DNA of 64,000 nt from Enterobacter cloacae complex sp. ECNIH7 (GTDB lineage: Bacteria > Pseudomonadota > Gammaproteobacteria > Enterobacterales > Enterobacteriaceae), in NCBI RefSeq assembly GCF_002208095.1, contig NZ_CP017990.1:1302001-1366000 (forward strand), read 5' to 3'. This document shows positions 51,753 to 61,650 of the stretch, piece by piece. The notes below the pieces were generated by a model. The model saw only the letters and a list, made by a program, of their open reading frames with translations, was not told the origin of the DNA and did not search any database. The first letter of the stretch is position 1. Each line of letters begins with the position of its first letter. Both the position numbers and the translations under genes were made by a program.

Positions 51753-52994
51753 GTGTCTCAACTACCCCCACCCGAATACAGCCGCAATATGCGGCTGATT
51801 GGCCATAGCGATCAGGGCGGTCGTCCGGACGGCGTACAGCTGATGGTGCATCGCGGTTTCGCCTGGATCGGCCATATGGTGTCGCAGGGCTTTTCGATTG
51901 TCGACGTGCGCGACCCGAAGAACCCGAAAGCGGCGGGCTACGTGCCCGCGCCGCCCGGCACCTGGAACGTGCACCTGCAGGCGCATGACGATCTCCTGCT
52001 GGTCATCAACGCGCGGGATCTTTTTGCCGATGCGCGTTTTGCCGATGAGAAGGTCTACTACACCCGCCAGGTAGGGGAGACCGTCAGCGACGTGCAGGAC
52101 AAAGGCTGGAGCGCCGGGCTGCGCGTATTTGATATCTCCAAGCCCGACAGGCCGCGCGAAATCGGCTTTCTGTCGCTGAGCGGCATCGGCATTCACCGCA
52201 TCTGGTACGTCGGCGGACGCTGGGCCTACGTTTCAGCACTCATTGACGGCTTTACCGACTACATCTTTCTGACCATCGACCTGGCGGACCCGCGCAAGCC
52301 TGAAGTGGCGGGGCGCTGGTGGCTGCCGGGGATGAACCAGGCGGAAGGGGAGAAGCCGAACTGGCCGGAAGGGAAACGCTACGCGCTGCACCACGCGATT
52401 ATCGCGGGCGATACCGCCTACGGCAGCTGGCGCGACGGCGGCCTGACGCTGCTGGACGTGAAGGACCGCACCCGGCCGAAGCTGATTAGCCACCGCAACT
52501 GGAGCCCGCCGTTTGGCGGCGGAACGCACACCGCGCTGCCGCTGCCGGACCGCGATTTGCTGGTGGTGCTGGACGAAGCGGTGCTGGATAACCAGGAGGA
52601 CGGCGAAAAGCTGATCTGGCTGTTTGATATCCGCGAGCCGTCGAACCCGGTCAGCATCTCGACCTTCCCGCAGCCGGATGAAACCGACTATGTGGCGAAA
52701 GGTGCGCATTTCGGGCCGCATAACCTGCACGAGAACCGGCCGGGGAGCTTCGTCAGCTCGACGCTGATTTTTGCGACGTATCAGAACGCGGGCGTGCGCG
52801 CGTATGACATTTCCAATCCGTATCGACCGGTGGAAACGGGGGCGCTGGTGCCCGCCGCGCCGGAGAGAATGATGGACACGCGGCCGAATCGCCCGCAGGT
52901 AATCCAGTCGTGCGACGTGTTTGTGGATGCGCAGGGGATTATTTACAGCACGGATTATAACGGCGGACTGTCGGTGATTGAGTATCTGGGATGA
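51753..52994 (+). CDS. LVIVD-repeat (beta-propeller) protein of an ABC operon
   Basis: 413 residues from GTG 51753 with AGGAG six bases upstream. A longer frame reading through the repeat cluster was rejected. It contains repeated propeller-blade motifs of the LVIVD type: GFSIVDVRDPKNPKAAGYV, GLRVFDISKPDRPREIGFL, GLTLLDVKDRTRPKLISH, LIWLFDIREPSNPVSIS, GVRAYDISNPYRPVETG. No signal peptide is visible, so it is probably cytoplasmic. Position after an importer suggests it acts on the imported compound, but no catalytic function is known to me. Confidence 0.8.
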   Translation: MSQLPPPEYSRNMRLIGHSDQGGRPDGVQLMVHRGFAWIGHMVSQGFSIVDVRDPKNPKAAGYVPAPPGTWNVHLQAHDDLLLVINARDLFADARFADEKVYYTRQVGETVSDVQDKGWSAGLRVFDISKPDRPREIGFLSLSGIGIHRIWYVGGRWAYVSALIDGFTDYIFLTIDLADPRKPEVAGRWWLPGMNQAEGEKPNWPEGKRYALHHAIIAGDTAYGSWRDGGLTLLDVKDRTRPKLISHRNWSPPFGGGTHTALPLPDRDLLVVLDEAVLDNQEDGEKLIWLFDIREPSNPVSISTFPQPDETDYVAKGAHFGPHNLHENRPGSFVSSTLIFATYQNAGVRAYDISNPYRPVETGALVPAAPERMMDTRPNRPQVIQSCDVFVDAQGIIYSTDYNGGLSVIEYLG

Positions 52995-52996
52995 GT

Positions 52997-53086
52997 GCGG
53001 TTTGATGCCCTCACCCCGACCCTCTCCCACAGGGAGAGGGAGAAAATCAGAATCGTAGGCCCGGTAAGCGCAGCGCCACCGGGCAC
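52997..53086. repeat. CCCTCACCCC-family repeat plus REP unit
   Basis: GATGCCCTCACCCCGACCCT-CTCCCACAGGGAGAGGG (53004-53040) followed by GTAGGCCCGGTAAGCGCAGC-GCCACCGGGCAC (53055-53086). Between the convergent LVIVD gene and mtnK. Confidence 0.75.
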
Positions 53087-53097
53087 AAAGCCGGTAC

Positions 53098-54297
53098 TCA
53101 GCTGTACTGCCGCACTCGTGCCACCAGATCTTCCGCGCTATCGATGCGGTCGGCAATGACAATCAGTGCTTTACCGAGCGTTATCGCGTGGCGCAGGCAC
53201 TCGTGGCGCATCGCCTCGTCCTGGATGGTGTCGATATCCGCCACGTGGGAAAGCCCGACGCTGCGGCGAATGAGCTCGGTGCCGCAGAAGCCGATGGCGT
53301 CATGCCAGACCTTTTTCAGGAACGCGAAGGCATAGCCCGGCGCGCCGAGCGCGGCGTCGCGCGTTTTCTCGTTTGCCAGCGCCTGGAAGCGTTCCGCGAA
53401 GGTGTTCCACAGCTCCTGAATATCGGTCAGGCGCTGCTCGCGCGCGGCGGCGGCATCGCGAATGCCCAGGTGCCCCGGCAGCCCGCAGAAGTTCAGCAGC
53501 AGGTTGCCGATGGCGGTGCCGACGTCAAAGCCAATCGGGCCAAAGTAGCCGAACTCGGCGTCGATGGCCTTCAGGCTGCCGTCGGCCACAAAAATCGAGC
53601 CGCTGTGAATATCGCCGTGCAGGAGCGCTTCGGCGTGCGAGAAGAAGCGATGCTTCAGGGAGGCCACGGCAATTTTAAGCTGAGCGTCGTCGCGCAGGGC
53701 CGCGACGTCATTTTCCAGCTCGGCCGGATAGCTGTTGCGCTCATGGATCTGGTACGGATCGTTGAAGAACAGATCTTCGGTGATCTCGCACATCTCCGGG
53801 TTGATGAATTTCGCCACCTGCGCTTTCTTCTCGTGCGGGTGCAGGTAGAAATCGCTGGTGTGGAACAGCGCGTGCGCGAGGTATTCGCCCAGCTGCTGTG
53901 CCGCCTGCGGGTAGTAAATGTTGTTGATCAGCTCCCCGCGCCAGATGCGATGGCTGGAGAGATCTTCCATCACCATTACTGCCAGCTCCGGGTCAAAGTG
54001 GTGGATTTTCACCGTGTGCTGCGGGCTGTGCTGATAGTGCGCGACCAGCGTTTGCGCCTCCAGACGGGCGCGGTCCAGCGTCAGCGGCCAGGACTCCCCG
54101 ACGCAGCGCACGTAAGGCAGCGCCTGCTTAACGACGATGCGGCTCACGCCCGCGCCGTCGAAAATTTTAAAGACCAGATTGAGGTTGCCGTCGCCTATTT
54201 CCTGCGCCTCTACCAGCGATGAAGGATCGTCAAGTCCGCCATACTGCCTGGCATACTCCACGGCGTCCTGAGCGGTAAAGGTACGGTATTGCGACAT
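53098..54297 (-). CDS. mtnK: Methylthioribose kinase
   Basis: 399 residues. Aminoglycoside/choline kinase fold: [12 protein letters not shown] (nucleotide loop), catalytic [12 protein letters not shown] and metal-binding [15 protein letters not shown]. Phosphorylates 5-methylthioribose in methionine salvage. Divergent from mtnA with MetJ boxes between. Confidence 0.96.
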   Translation of the reverse strand: MSQYRTFTAQDAVEYARQYGGLDDPSSLVEAQEIGDGNLNLVFKIFDGAGVSRIVVKQALPYVRCVGESWPLTLDRARLEAQTLVAHYQHSPQHTVKIHHFDPELAVMVMEDLSSHRIWRGELINNIYYPQAAQQLGEYLAHALFHTSDFYLHPHEKKAQVAKFINPEMCEITEDLFFNDPYQIHERNSYPAELENDVAALRDDAQLKIAVASLKHRFFSHAEALLHGDIHSGSIFVADGSLKAIDAEFGYFGPIGFDVGTAIGNLLLNFCGLPGHLGIRDAAAAREQRLTDIQELWNTFAERFQALANEKTRDAALGAPGYAFAFLKKVWHDAIGFCGTELIRRSVGLSHVADIDTIQDEAMRHECLRHAITLGKALIVIADRIDSAEDLVARVRQYS

Positions 54298-54325
54298 GGC
54301 CTGCTCCTCACGAGTTTTCTAATTA

Positions 54326-54349
54326 AGACATGTAGACGTCTATACATCT
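54326..54349. promoter_or_regulatory. MetJ operator (three tandem met boxes), mtnK/mtnA
   Basis: AGACATGT, AGACGTCT, ATACATCT: three adjacent 8-base units, the middle one the perfect met-box consensus. It lies in the 104-base divergent promoter gap. MetJ with S-adenosylmethionine should repress both genes when methionine is ample. Confidence 0.88.
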
Positions 54350-54401
54350 GGATTTCATCCTGACACAATGTGCTACAACAACGCAACAGGGAATTAACGA
54401 C

Positions 54402-55418
54402 ATGCAGACATTACAGACGACCAGCCTGCGGGTGGCGGATAATCAGCTCTTTATTCTCGATCAGCAGGCGCTTCCGCAGGAGAAATGCTGGCTGGATGCC
54501 TCGACGGTCGAGGCGCTGGTCGGGCATATCCACGCCCTGCGCGTGCGCGGCGCGCCGCTGATTGGTCTCTCTGCAAGCCTGCTGCTGGCGCTGCTGGCGG
54601 AAAACGGCAAAAGCCGCGACGAGCTGGCGGCGGCGCTGGAAACCCTGCGCGCCTCCCGCCCGACGGCGGTGAACCTGATGAACAATCTCGACCGCATGAA
54701 GATTGCGCTGTGGCAGGAAGAGTATGTTCCGGCGCTGGTGGCCGAGGCGCTGCGCCTGATTGACGAAGACAAACGGCTTTGCGACGCGATTGCCAAAGCC
54801 GGCAGCGCGCTGGTGAAGCCCGGCAGCCGTCTGCTGACCCACTGCAACACCGGCGGGCTGGCAACGGCGGGTGTCGGCACCGCATTGGGCGTGATTGCCC
54901 GCGCGCATCAGGACGGTAACGTCAGCAGCGTCTGGGTGGATGAAACCCGTCCGCTGCTGCAGGGCGGTAGACTGACCGCGTGGGAGCTAGGCGAGCTGGG
55001 CGTGCCGTACCAGCTGATTACCGATTCCATGGCCGCCAGCCTGATGGCGAAAGGGCAGGTAGACGCCGTGTGGGTGGGCGCAGACCGCATTGCGGCTAAC
55101 GGCGACGTGGCGAACAAAATCGGCACCTACTCCCTGGCGGTGCTGGCAAAATTCCACGGCATTCCGTTCTATGTGGCCGCGCCGCAAACGACCCTCGACC
55201 CGGAATGCCCGAACGGCGACGCGATCCCGATTGAGCAGCGCGCCGCCAGCGAGGTGACGGGCGTCGCCGGAAGCTTTGGCGCGGTTCAGTGGGCGCCGGA
55301 AAACGCGCAGGTCTACAACCCGGCGTTTGACGTTACGCCAGCCTCGCTGATTAGCGGCTGGGTGCTGGATACGGGCGTGGTCACGCCGGAAGAGGTTGCG
55401 GAAGGGAAATTTGCCTGA
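54402..55418 (+). CDS. mtnA: Methylthioribose-1-phosphate isomerase
   Basis: 338 residues. eIF2B-like fold: [33 protein letters not shown] (catalytic Cys) and [19 protein letters not shown] (catalytic Asp). Converts methylthioribose-1-phosphate to methylthioribulose-1-phosphate. Confidence 0.96.
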   Translation: MQTLQTTSLRVADNQLFILDQQALPQEKCWLDASTVEALVGHIHALRVRGAPLIGLSASLLLALLAENGKSRDELAAALETLRASRPTAVNLMNNLDRMKIALWQEEYVPALVAEALRLIDEDKRLCDAIAKAGSALVKPGSRLLTHCNTGGLATAGVGTALGVIARAHQDGNVSSVWVDETRPLLQGGRLTAWELGELGVPYQLITDSMAASLMAKGQVDAVWVGADRIAANGDVANKIGTYSLAVLAKFHGIPFYVAAPQTTLDPECPNGDAIPIEQRAASEVTGVAGSFGAVQWAPENAQVYNPAFDVTPASLISGWVLDTGVVTPEEVAEGKFA

Positions 55419-55460
55419 GTCCGGCTATCCTTTAATGGGCTCCCTTAAGAGGACAACATC

Positions 55461-55931
55461 GTGACGCTCGATCCTGAAACTGACTTAAAACTGGAGCGCG
55501 TGGTGGATGCACCGCGCGACCTGCTTTGGCTCTGCTGGACTACGCCGGAACACATCAAAAACTTCTTCATTCCTGCTCCCCATAAGGTGACCGAATGCGA
55601 TCTCGACCTCCGCGTGGGCGGGCGGTTCAACACCGTGTTTGAGGTGGACGGTCAGCGGATGGATAACCGGGGCGTCTTCCTGGAAATCGATCCCGGTAAA
55701 AAGCTGGTCTTTACCGACGGCTATACCGAAGGCTGGAAACCGGCCGAGAAGCCGTTTATGACGGCGATCCTGCTGCTGGAGGATGTGGGCGAGGGCAAGA
55801 CCCGCTACACGGCGATTGCGCGTCATCCGACGAAGGAAATCCGCGAACAGCATGAACAGATGGGCTTCCACGAAGGGTGGGGGATTGTGCTGGATCAGCT
55901 GGTGGGGTATGTGAAAGGACTGGAGCGTTGA
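55461..55931 (+). CDS. SRPBCC (AHSA1-like) domain protein
   Basis: 156 residues from a GTG start with AAGAGGA upstream. START-like/AHSA1 fold: RVVDAPRDLLWLCWTTPEHI at the N-terminus and the C-terminal helix FHEGWGIVLDQLVGYVK. Probably binds a hydrophobic ligand; no known role in salvage. It lies 42 bases after mtnA and may share its transcript. Confidence 0.8.
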   Translation: MTLDPETDLKLERVVDAPRDLLWLCWTTPEHIKNFFIPAPHKVTECDLDLRVGGRFNTVFEVDGQRMDNRGVFLEIDPGKKLVFTDGYTEGWKPAEKPFMTAILLLEDVGEGKTRYTAIARHPTKEIREQHEQMGFHEGWGIVLDQLVGYVKGLER

Positions 55932-55938
55932 AGCCCGA

Positions 55939-55983
55939 GCGGCCTGATGCCCTCACTCCGACCCACTCCCACAGGGAGAGGGA
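55939..55983. repeat. CCCTCACCCC-family repeat (diverged)
   Basis: GCGGCCTGATGCCCTCACTC-CGACCCACTCCCACAGGGAGAGG. Several substitutions; the stem is partly kept. Confidence 0.65.
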
Positions 55984-55992
55984 GCAAACGCT

Positions 55993-56018
55993 AAAAACGG
56001 CAGCTATAGCTGCCGTTT
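55993..56018. terminator. Bidirectional terminator
   Basis: AAAAACGGCAGC-TATA-GCTGCCGTTTT: a symmetrical stem with A run and T run, serving the converging SRPBCC gene and mtnD. Confidence 0.88.
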
Positions 56019-56027
56019 TGCTTTTAC

Positions 56028-56570
56028 CTATGCGAGGCGTGGATACGCATCCGCGATCGCATCGCCCGTAAACTGCGCCACCCAGCCTTCCGGATTGTCG
56101 AAAATACGAATCGCCGTAAAGTTCGGCTCTGAGCCCATATCAAACCAGTGCGGCGTGCCGGCGGGAACGGAAATCAGGTCGTTTTTCTCGCACAGCACCT
56201 GATACACCTCATCATCAATGTGCAGGCAGAACAATCCCGCGCCTTCCACGAAAAAGCGCACTTCGTCTTCGCCATGGGTGTGTTCGTTCAGGAACTTCGC
56301 GCGCAGCGCCTCTTTCTGCGGGTTGTCGGCGCGCAGGCTAATTACATCCCAGCTCTGATAGCCTTTCTCCGCCACCAGCTTGTCGATCGCATGCTGATAC
56401 GCCGCGATCACGGCTTCGGGCGCGGGATCGTGTCCTAAATCGCGATCTGCAGCCCAGCGTTCAAACCGCACGCCTTTGGCGTTGAGCTGCTGGGCTATCT
56501 CGGCGGCGTCGGTGCTGTGCCACTGGTGTTGACTGGCGTCTTTATCGGAATAAATGGTCAATGCGCTCAT
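56028..56570 (-). CDS. mtnD: Acireductone dioxygenase
   Basis: 180 residues. Cupin with metal ligands in [13 protein letters not shown] and [11 protein letters not shown]...GTPHWFDMG. With Fe it makes the 2-oxo acid precursor of methionine plus formate; with Ni it makes CO and methylthiopropionate. Its start overlaps the mtnC stop by four bases. Confidence 0.96.
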   Translation of the reverse strand: MSALTIYSDKDASQHQWHSTDAAEIAQQLNAKGVRFERWAADRDLGHDPAPEAVIAAYQHAIDKLVAEKGYQSWDVISLRADNPQKEALRAKFLNEHTHGEDEVRFFVEGAGLFCLHIDDEVYQVLCEKNDLISVPAGTPHWFDMGSEPNFTAIRIFDNPEGWVAQFTGDAIADAYPRLA

Positions 56571-57256
56571 GAAGGGATCTGCTCCGGATTAATCTCGTCA
56601 AACTGGTGGACCTGATGGTGATGGCTTGCGCCGTCATCATCACCGCGAATCAGCTGCAGGGTGCGAAAACCTGCCTGTTCAGCCGCGTCCAGCTCCTGAT
56701 GAATATCGGACAGGAACAGGATCTGCGACGGGGCGATGCCCGTTTGCGTCGCAATGTTCTGATAAGACTGCACCTCGCGCTTGGCGCCGATGTGGGTGTC
56801 AAAATAGCCGCTGAACAGATGAGTAATATCACCTTCGTCGCTGTAGCCAAATAACAGTTTCTGCGCGGCGACGGAGCCAGAGGAATAAACATAGAGATCA
56901 ATCCCTTGCGCTTTCCACTTTTCCAGCGCAGGCAGCACGTCCGGGTAGAGGTGTCCGGTAAAGTCGCCGTTAACGTAGCCGTCGTGCCAGATGATCCCCT
57001 GCAGGGCTTTGAGCGCGGTCGATTTGCGGTCTTCGTCCATAAAGGCAAACAGCGCGTCGATGAGTTCGCCGACGCTGGCGTGCGGGTTATCGATTTCATC
57101 ACGCAGGTTGTCCAGAATGGATTTGACCGGCTCGGCGTACTGCTGCGCGGTCACGAAGGCCGCCAGCCGCTCACGCGCGTAGGGGAACAAAACGTCATGG
57201 ACAAAACGAATATCGCTGGTGGTCCCTTCAATATCCGTCACAATCGCGCGAATCAT
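56567..57256 (-). CDS. mtnC: Enolase-phosphatase E1
   Basis: 229 residues from ATG 57256, the Klebsiella length. HAD-superfamily: nucleophile Asp in [22 protein letters not shown] (motif II), [13 protein letters not shown] (motif IV). Enolises and dephosphorylates the diketo intermediate. Overlaps mtnB by four bases. Confidence 0.96.
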   Translation of the reverse strand: MIRAIVTDIEGTTSDIRFVHDVLFPYARERLAAFVTAQQYAEPVKSILDNLRDEIDNPHASVGELIDALFAFMDEDRKSTALKALQGIIWHDGYVNGDFTGHLYPDVLPALEKWKAQGIDLYVYSSGSVAAQKLLFGYSDEGDITHLFSGYFDTHIGAKREVQSYQNIATQTGIAPSQILFLSDIHQELDAAEQAGFRTLQLIRGDDDGASHHHQVHQFDEINPEQIPS

Positions 57257-57867
57257 ATTCTCTCCAGTTGTCGTAAACGCATTTCGCATTCAAATAAGAA
57301 TTCTAGCCCTTCCAGATGACGGCGGGCCTCGGCCACGTCGCGTCCCCAGCAGGTTAAGCCATGACCGCGCAGAAGAAAACCATAATTAAGCGGGCGTTCC
57401 TCTGCGTAACGGGCGATTCGGGAGGCAAGGGCGTCAATATCCTGGTCGTTATCAAAGACAGGGATAGCCACCGTATCCAGATGCGTGGTCTGCCCGGAGA
57501 GGGACTTTTGCATCTCAAAGCCGCTGATGTTGAGCTCGGCTTCTTTGACCAGACGCGACAGCACCGTGGCGTTGACGGTATGAACGTGCAGGACGGCGTT
57601 GGCTTCCGGGAACAGGCGATAAATCAGCGTGTGAAGACCGGTTTCCGCCGACGGTCTACGGCCAGATGGCGCGCGGTTGGTGGCGATTTCAACCTGCAGA
57701 AAATCCGCCGTCGTCAGGCTGCCTTTGTCTTTGCCGGATTCGCTGAGCCAGCAGAGGTGTTCGTCCTGACGCACCGACATATTGCCGCCGGTGGCTGGCG
57801 CCCAGCCTTTGGCGCCAATCCAGCGGCAGGCGTCGACAAGATGTGTGAGTTGCAGGTTTTCTGTCAT
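57253..57867 (-). CDS. mtnB: Methylthioribulose-1-phosphate dehydratase
   Basis: 204 residues. Class II aldolase-like fold with zinc ligands in [11 protein letters not shown] and [11 protein letters not shown]. First gene of mtnBCD, divergent from mtnE with a MetJ box between. Confidence 0.96.
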   Translation of the reverse strand: MTENLQLTHLVDACRWIGAKGWAPATGGNMSVRQDEHLCWLSESGKDKGSLTTADFLQVEIATNRAPSGRRPSAETGLHTLIYRLFPEANAVLHVHTVNATVLSRLVKEAELNISGFEMQKSLSGQTTHLDTVAIPVFDNDQDIDALASRIARYAEERPLNYGFLLRGHGLTCWGRDVAEARRHLEGLEFLFECEMRLRQLERI

Positions 57868-57906
57868 TTCCTTTTACCCTCGCGGCCAGGAATATTTATA
57901 TGGTTT

Positions 57907-57922
57907 AGACGTCTAAGCGTCT
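57907..57922. promoter_or_regulatory. MetJ operator, mtnB/mtnE
   Basis: AGACGTCT followed directly by AAGCGTCT: two tandem met boxes, the first a perfect match, between divergent mtnB and mtnE. The same logic as at 54326 puts all six salvage genes under MetJ. Confidence 0.85.
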
Positions 57923-57989
57923 TGATTGCCAAAGACTAACATCGTGTTATAGTGGCAGCAACATAAGTATTACAAGCAGGCACAACACA

Positions 57990-59150
57990 ATGAGCAATAA
58001 CGCATTGATTCCGCAGAGTAAACTTCCCAATCTTGGTACTACCATCTTTACGCAGATGAGCGCTCTGGCGCAGCAGCACAACGCCATTAACCTTTCTCAG
58101 GGCTTCCCGGACTTCGATGGCCCTACCTATTTGCAGGAGCGTCTGGCGTACCACGTGGCGCAGGGGGCGAATCAGTATGCGCCGATGACGGGCGTGCAGG
58201 CGCTGCGGGAAGCCATTGCGGATAAAACGGCGGAGCTGTACGACCATAAGCCCGATGCGAACACCGACATTACGGTGACGGCAGGGGCGACCGAAGCGCT
58301 GTATGCGGCCATCACCGCGCTGGTGCGTGCGTGCGATGAAGTTATCTGCTTTGACCCGAGCTACGACAGCTATGCGCCTGCGGTTGAACTCTCCGGCGGC
58401 GTAGTGAAACGCGTGGCGCTTCAGCCGCCGCACTTTCGCCCTGACTGGCAGGCGTTTGCCGCGCTGCTGAGCGACAAAACCCGCCTGGTGATCCTGAATA
58501 CCCCGCACAACCCGTCGGCAACGGTGTGGCAGAAAGCCGATTTCGCCGCGCTGTGGCAGGCGATTGCAGAACGTGAAATTTACGTGCTCAGCGATGAAGT
58601 CTACGAGCACATCTGCTTTGCAGAAGAAGGACACGCCAGCGTGCTGGCCCATCCGCAGCTTCGCGAGCGCGCAATCGCCGTCTCGTCATTCGGTAAGACT
58701 TACCATATGACCGGCTGGAAAGTGGGCTACTGCGTCGCACCGGCCGCCATTAGCGCCGAGCTGCGCAAGGTGCACCAGTACCTGACCTTTGCCGTGAACA
58801 CGCCGGCTCAGCTGGCGCTGGCGGATATGCTGCGCGCTGAACCCGGGCATTATCGCGAGCTGCCGCACTTCTATCGTGAACGTCGGGATCTGTTTGTGGC
58901 GGCGCTAAGTAAAAGCCGGCTGGAGATTTTGCCCTCAGAAGGGACCTATTTTCTGCTCGCCGACTACAGCGCGATATCGGATCTGGACGACGTGAGCTTC
59001 TGCCAGTGGCTGACGAAAGAGGTGGGCGTGGCCGCCATTCCGCTGTCGGTATTCTGCGCCGATCCCTTCCCGCATAAGCTGATCCGTCTTTGCTTTGCGA
59101 AGCAGGAATCGACGCTGCTGGCGGCGGCAGAGCGTCTGAACACGCTCTGA
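57990..59150 (+). CDS. mtnE: Methionine aminotransferase
   Basis: 386 residues, same length as E. coli YbdL, of which it is the ortholog. PLP fold I: pyridoxal lysine in SSFGKTYHMTGWKVGY. It transaminates 4-methylthio-2-oxobutyrate to methionine, the last salvage step. ybdL is the K-12 name. Confidence 0.94.
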   Translation: MSNNALIPQSKLPNLGTTIFTQMSALAQQHNAINLSQGFPDFDGPTYLQERLAYHVAQGANQYAPMTGVQALREAIADKTAELYDHKPDANTDITVTAGATEALYAAITALVRACDEVICFDPSYDSYAPAVELSGGVVKRVALQPPHFRPDWQAFAALLSDKTRLVILNTPHNPSATVWQKADFAALWQAIAEREIYVLSDEVYEHICFAEEGHASVLAHPQLRERAIAVSSFGKTYHMTGWKVGYCVAPAAISAELRKVHQYLTFAVNTPAQLALADMLRAEPGHYRELPHFYRERRDLFVAALSKSRLEILPSEGTYFLLADYSAISDLDDVSFCQWLTKEVGVAAIPLSVFCADPFPHKLIRLCFAKQESTLLAAAERLNTL

Positions 59151-59777
59151 TTATTTCACCGTCCAGGCTTCTGAGTAACGACGGTCTGCAAACAGCTCCA
59201 GCAGACCGTTGATTTGCTTGAGGCGCAAGACTTCATCGCCGTCCATACCCAGTTCCCTGCTTATTCTCTCGTCATTCCAGCCAAGCTGCACCAGCTCGCG
59301 AACGATCTCCGACATGGCGTTAATCTGGTGTCGACCCCGCGCCCGGTTGTGACGAATCGTGGCGGCCATACGGTTATGTTTATCCTGCCGATCCCGACGC
59401 AGGCAGGTGATGGGGAGATAGCCCTTGAGCTGACGCTTCAGCGCCGCCCGATTTTTACCAATTTCATGGCGATGAAAACCATCCACAATTTCGTAGTGGT
59501 GCGGTTCGCTTTCTGTCACAAAGATAGGTTGGGTGAATCCATCGAGCTCCAGTGACTGACTGAGCAGCCGTTTTTCTGGTGGCGCAACGTTATTGGGGTT
59601 GTAATCGTTAGCGGTAATAGCGTCCTGTCTTATCCAGAGGACGCAGTCTATAGGTTGTTCACGAAACGGACTGTGTTTATGGATTGCTTCACGAAAGGCA
59701 TTTATGGCGTTAATACGCTCCTCTTCGGAAAGTGACTGCAGGTACGTTTCCATTTCGGTGATTAGTCTTTGTCGCAT
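59151..59777 (-). CDS. ybdM: ParB/Srx-type nuclease-domain protein
   Basis: 208 residues if started at ATG 59777; an in-frame extension inside ybdN was rejected. ParB-like N-terminal fold: LDGFTQPIFVTESEPHHYEI, then VDGFHRHEIG, followed by a DNA-binding-like helix region (LVQLGWNDERISRELGM). Homologous to IbrB. It overlaps ybdN by 16 bases, so the two proteins are translationally coupled. Function unknown. Confidence 0.88.
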   Translation of the reverse strand: MRQRLITEMETYLQSLSEEERINAINAFREAIHKHSPFREQPIDCVLWIRQDAITANDYNPNNVAPPEKRLLSQSLELDGFTQPIFVTESEPHHYEIVDGFHRHEIGKNRAALKRQLKGYLPITCLRRDRQDKHNRMAATIRHNRARGRHQINAMSEIVRELVQLGWNDERISRELGMDGDEVLRLKQINGLLELFADRRYSEAWTVK

Positions 59778-60985
59778 AAAATGCCCCACTCTTTGCGTTT
59801 TGCCTTCACTCTGTCGCTGTAGCGCTGATAATGTTTGGGTTTGTTTGGGCTGAACGATAGCGCCCTGCACCAGTAGTCGTTATTCAGGAGAACCTTGCAA
59901 ATACGGCGCCATGAGGGAATGTCTTTGGCTCCGATATCACCGTCCTGCGTATCGGGAATATCCTTTATGCCTCTCTTCTGATACCAGTGCAGATAAATGG
60001 CGATTTTATTGCGGTAATGCTCAGCCGTATTTTGCGGCATGCTGTCGAGGAGCAGCATGGCATATTCGCGCCAGCACAGGTGTTCGGGTTTCAGAATTTT
60101 TCGGTGACCATAAAAATGGTTATCGTGTCCGGCGTACATCCCCCCGCTGCGCGCACCGCTCACGCGCTCACACATGGCCGCCCAGCGATCGGGCTCAACA
60201 ACGTGGTAGAGCCATAATCCCTGACGCTGTTCAGGACCAAAGGGTTCACAAATACGCATGTAGCGTAGCGGCACGCCAGCCTGAAACATCAGGTCATAGA
60301 GTGGGTTATAGCAACACCCTGATTTGGCGAACCAGGTCCATATATCGGCGGTTTTCCAGTCGTAGAGAGGGTAGATATACCAGGCATGTCCTCCCGGTGC
60401 GACGGTTGTCCAGGGTTTATCGTCGGCAAACCGCTGTTTACGCGCCGACGCGATAGCCAGAAAACGGTTGTAAGACTCATCGGCGCGGATGCCAATCAGT
60501 ATTGCCGCCGGGCGATTGCAGGAGAACCAGTCGGAGAAACTGCGGACAAAGGTTTCAAACGTCATGCCTGGCTGGTAGAAGGAAAAAAAAGCGGGATCGG
60601 TAATCGCATCGTCAGGAGGCTGGCGGACCCATCGGGTGCCGGGTTCCCAGCATTGCCATTTCGGCTGGAATTGTGACAGTGAATTTTGCGTTGTCAGGGG
60701 AAGCGCGACCCACCAGAAATGGTCGATGACATCGCTGTACAACTCGCGCATATGTTCCACATGGGTAATGGTATGGGAAAACTGCGCTTCCCAGTCGATA
60801 AAGAGCACATCTATTTTGGTTTTCATCAGTCGCGCCTGTTGGGCAACCAGATGCAGCATAATGGTGGAGTCTTTACCTCCTGAAAAAGAAACACAGGTTT
60901 TGGGAAAGTTTTCGAGCGTCCATTTTATTCGCTCCCGAGCAGCGGTAAGAACATCCTGATTTAAAGAGTATTTATAAAGTGACAT
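59762..60985 (-). CDS. ybdN: PAPS reductase/PP-loop family protein
   Basis: 407 residues from ATG 60985. ATP-pyrophosphatase PP-loop SFSGGKDSTIMLH (about 34-46), then a phosphoadenosine-sulfate-reductase-like domain with GIRADESYNRF. Homologous to IbrA, linked in pathogenic E. coli to expression of immunoglobulin-binding proteins. Pair conserved with ybdM. Biochemical role unknown. Confidence 0.88.
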   Translation of the reverse strand: MSLYKYSLNQDVLTAARERIKWTLENFPKTCVSFSGGKDSTIMLHLVAQQARLMKTKIDVLFIDWEAQFSHTITHVEHMRELYSDVIDHFWWVALPLTTQNSLSQFQPKWQCWEPGTRWVRQPPDDAITDPAFFSFYQPGMTFETFVRSFSDWFSCNRPAAILIGIRADESYNRFLAIASARKQRFADDKPWTTVAPGGHAWYIYPLYDWKTADIWTWFAKSGCCYNPLYDLMFQAGVPLRYMRICEPFGPEQRQGLWLYHVVEPDRWAAMCERVSGARSGGMYAGHDNHFYGHRKILKPEHLCWREYAMLLLDSMPQNTAEHYRNKIAIYLHWYQKRGIKDIPDTQDGDIGAKDIPSWRRICKVLLNNDYWCRALSFSPNKPKHYQRYSDRVKAKRKEWGILCDKD

Positions 60986-61071
60986 ACTTATTCTCATCCT
61001 GAGGGATAAATACCTGACTGTAGCGTCAATGCTAATGAGAGGATTATATCAGTCAATTTTAATTAGATATG

Positions 61072-61650
61072 CTACGGTAATGATATCTCTTCAATAAAAC
61101 TCGCGAATGCCGACCTATTGAGCGCGGAACGGTTGTACATCATGTAAATATCAATGCTGGGGAGTTGAATGTCAGTTTCCACTTTTCGCAGGTTGAGGGC
61201 TGGGCCATATTGTTCGAAGGCCGGTGCGGGTACTAATCCTATGAGATCGGACGAACCGATCACCGACAGAAGGGATATAAAAGAGTTGCTACGATAGACG
61301 ATATTTCTTTTGGTTAACAGGCTTTCGGCCTTTTCCTGATAGTCTTTGAAGCTGTTCTCATCGTTCAGGTAGGCGGTGAAGTTTTCATTCAGGATCTCTT
61401 CACGCGTGGGATTTTCACTGAGACGGGGATGGCCCTCACGACAAACGAGGACGAAAGGAAGTTTATGGTAGAGGCTACAGGCGACAGAATGATTGTTAGA
61501 AGAAGAAAATGAAAATATCAGGTCGGCTCTTCTGTAGGCTAAGAGATCTTCTGCTGAATCAGACGAAAGAAAAACATCATGTAATTCAATTGAATAGTTA
61601 TGGTTTTTCATCAGCAATTTTATAGGGTCAAGCGTTGCTTTCATACTCAT
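61072..61650 (-). pseudogene. ybdO: LysR-family regulator YbdO, 5'-truncated
   Basis: About 192 residues matching only the effector-binding domain of YbdO (SAEDLLAYRRADLIF, HPRLSENPTREEIL). LysR proteins have about 300 residues, and the N-terminal helix-turn-helix is missing. The frame is closed by TGA just upstream of the first ATG. Position next to ybdN matches E. coli. The loss coincides with a prophage edge, so the 5' end was probably removed or displaced by integration. Confidence 0.8.
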
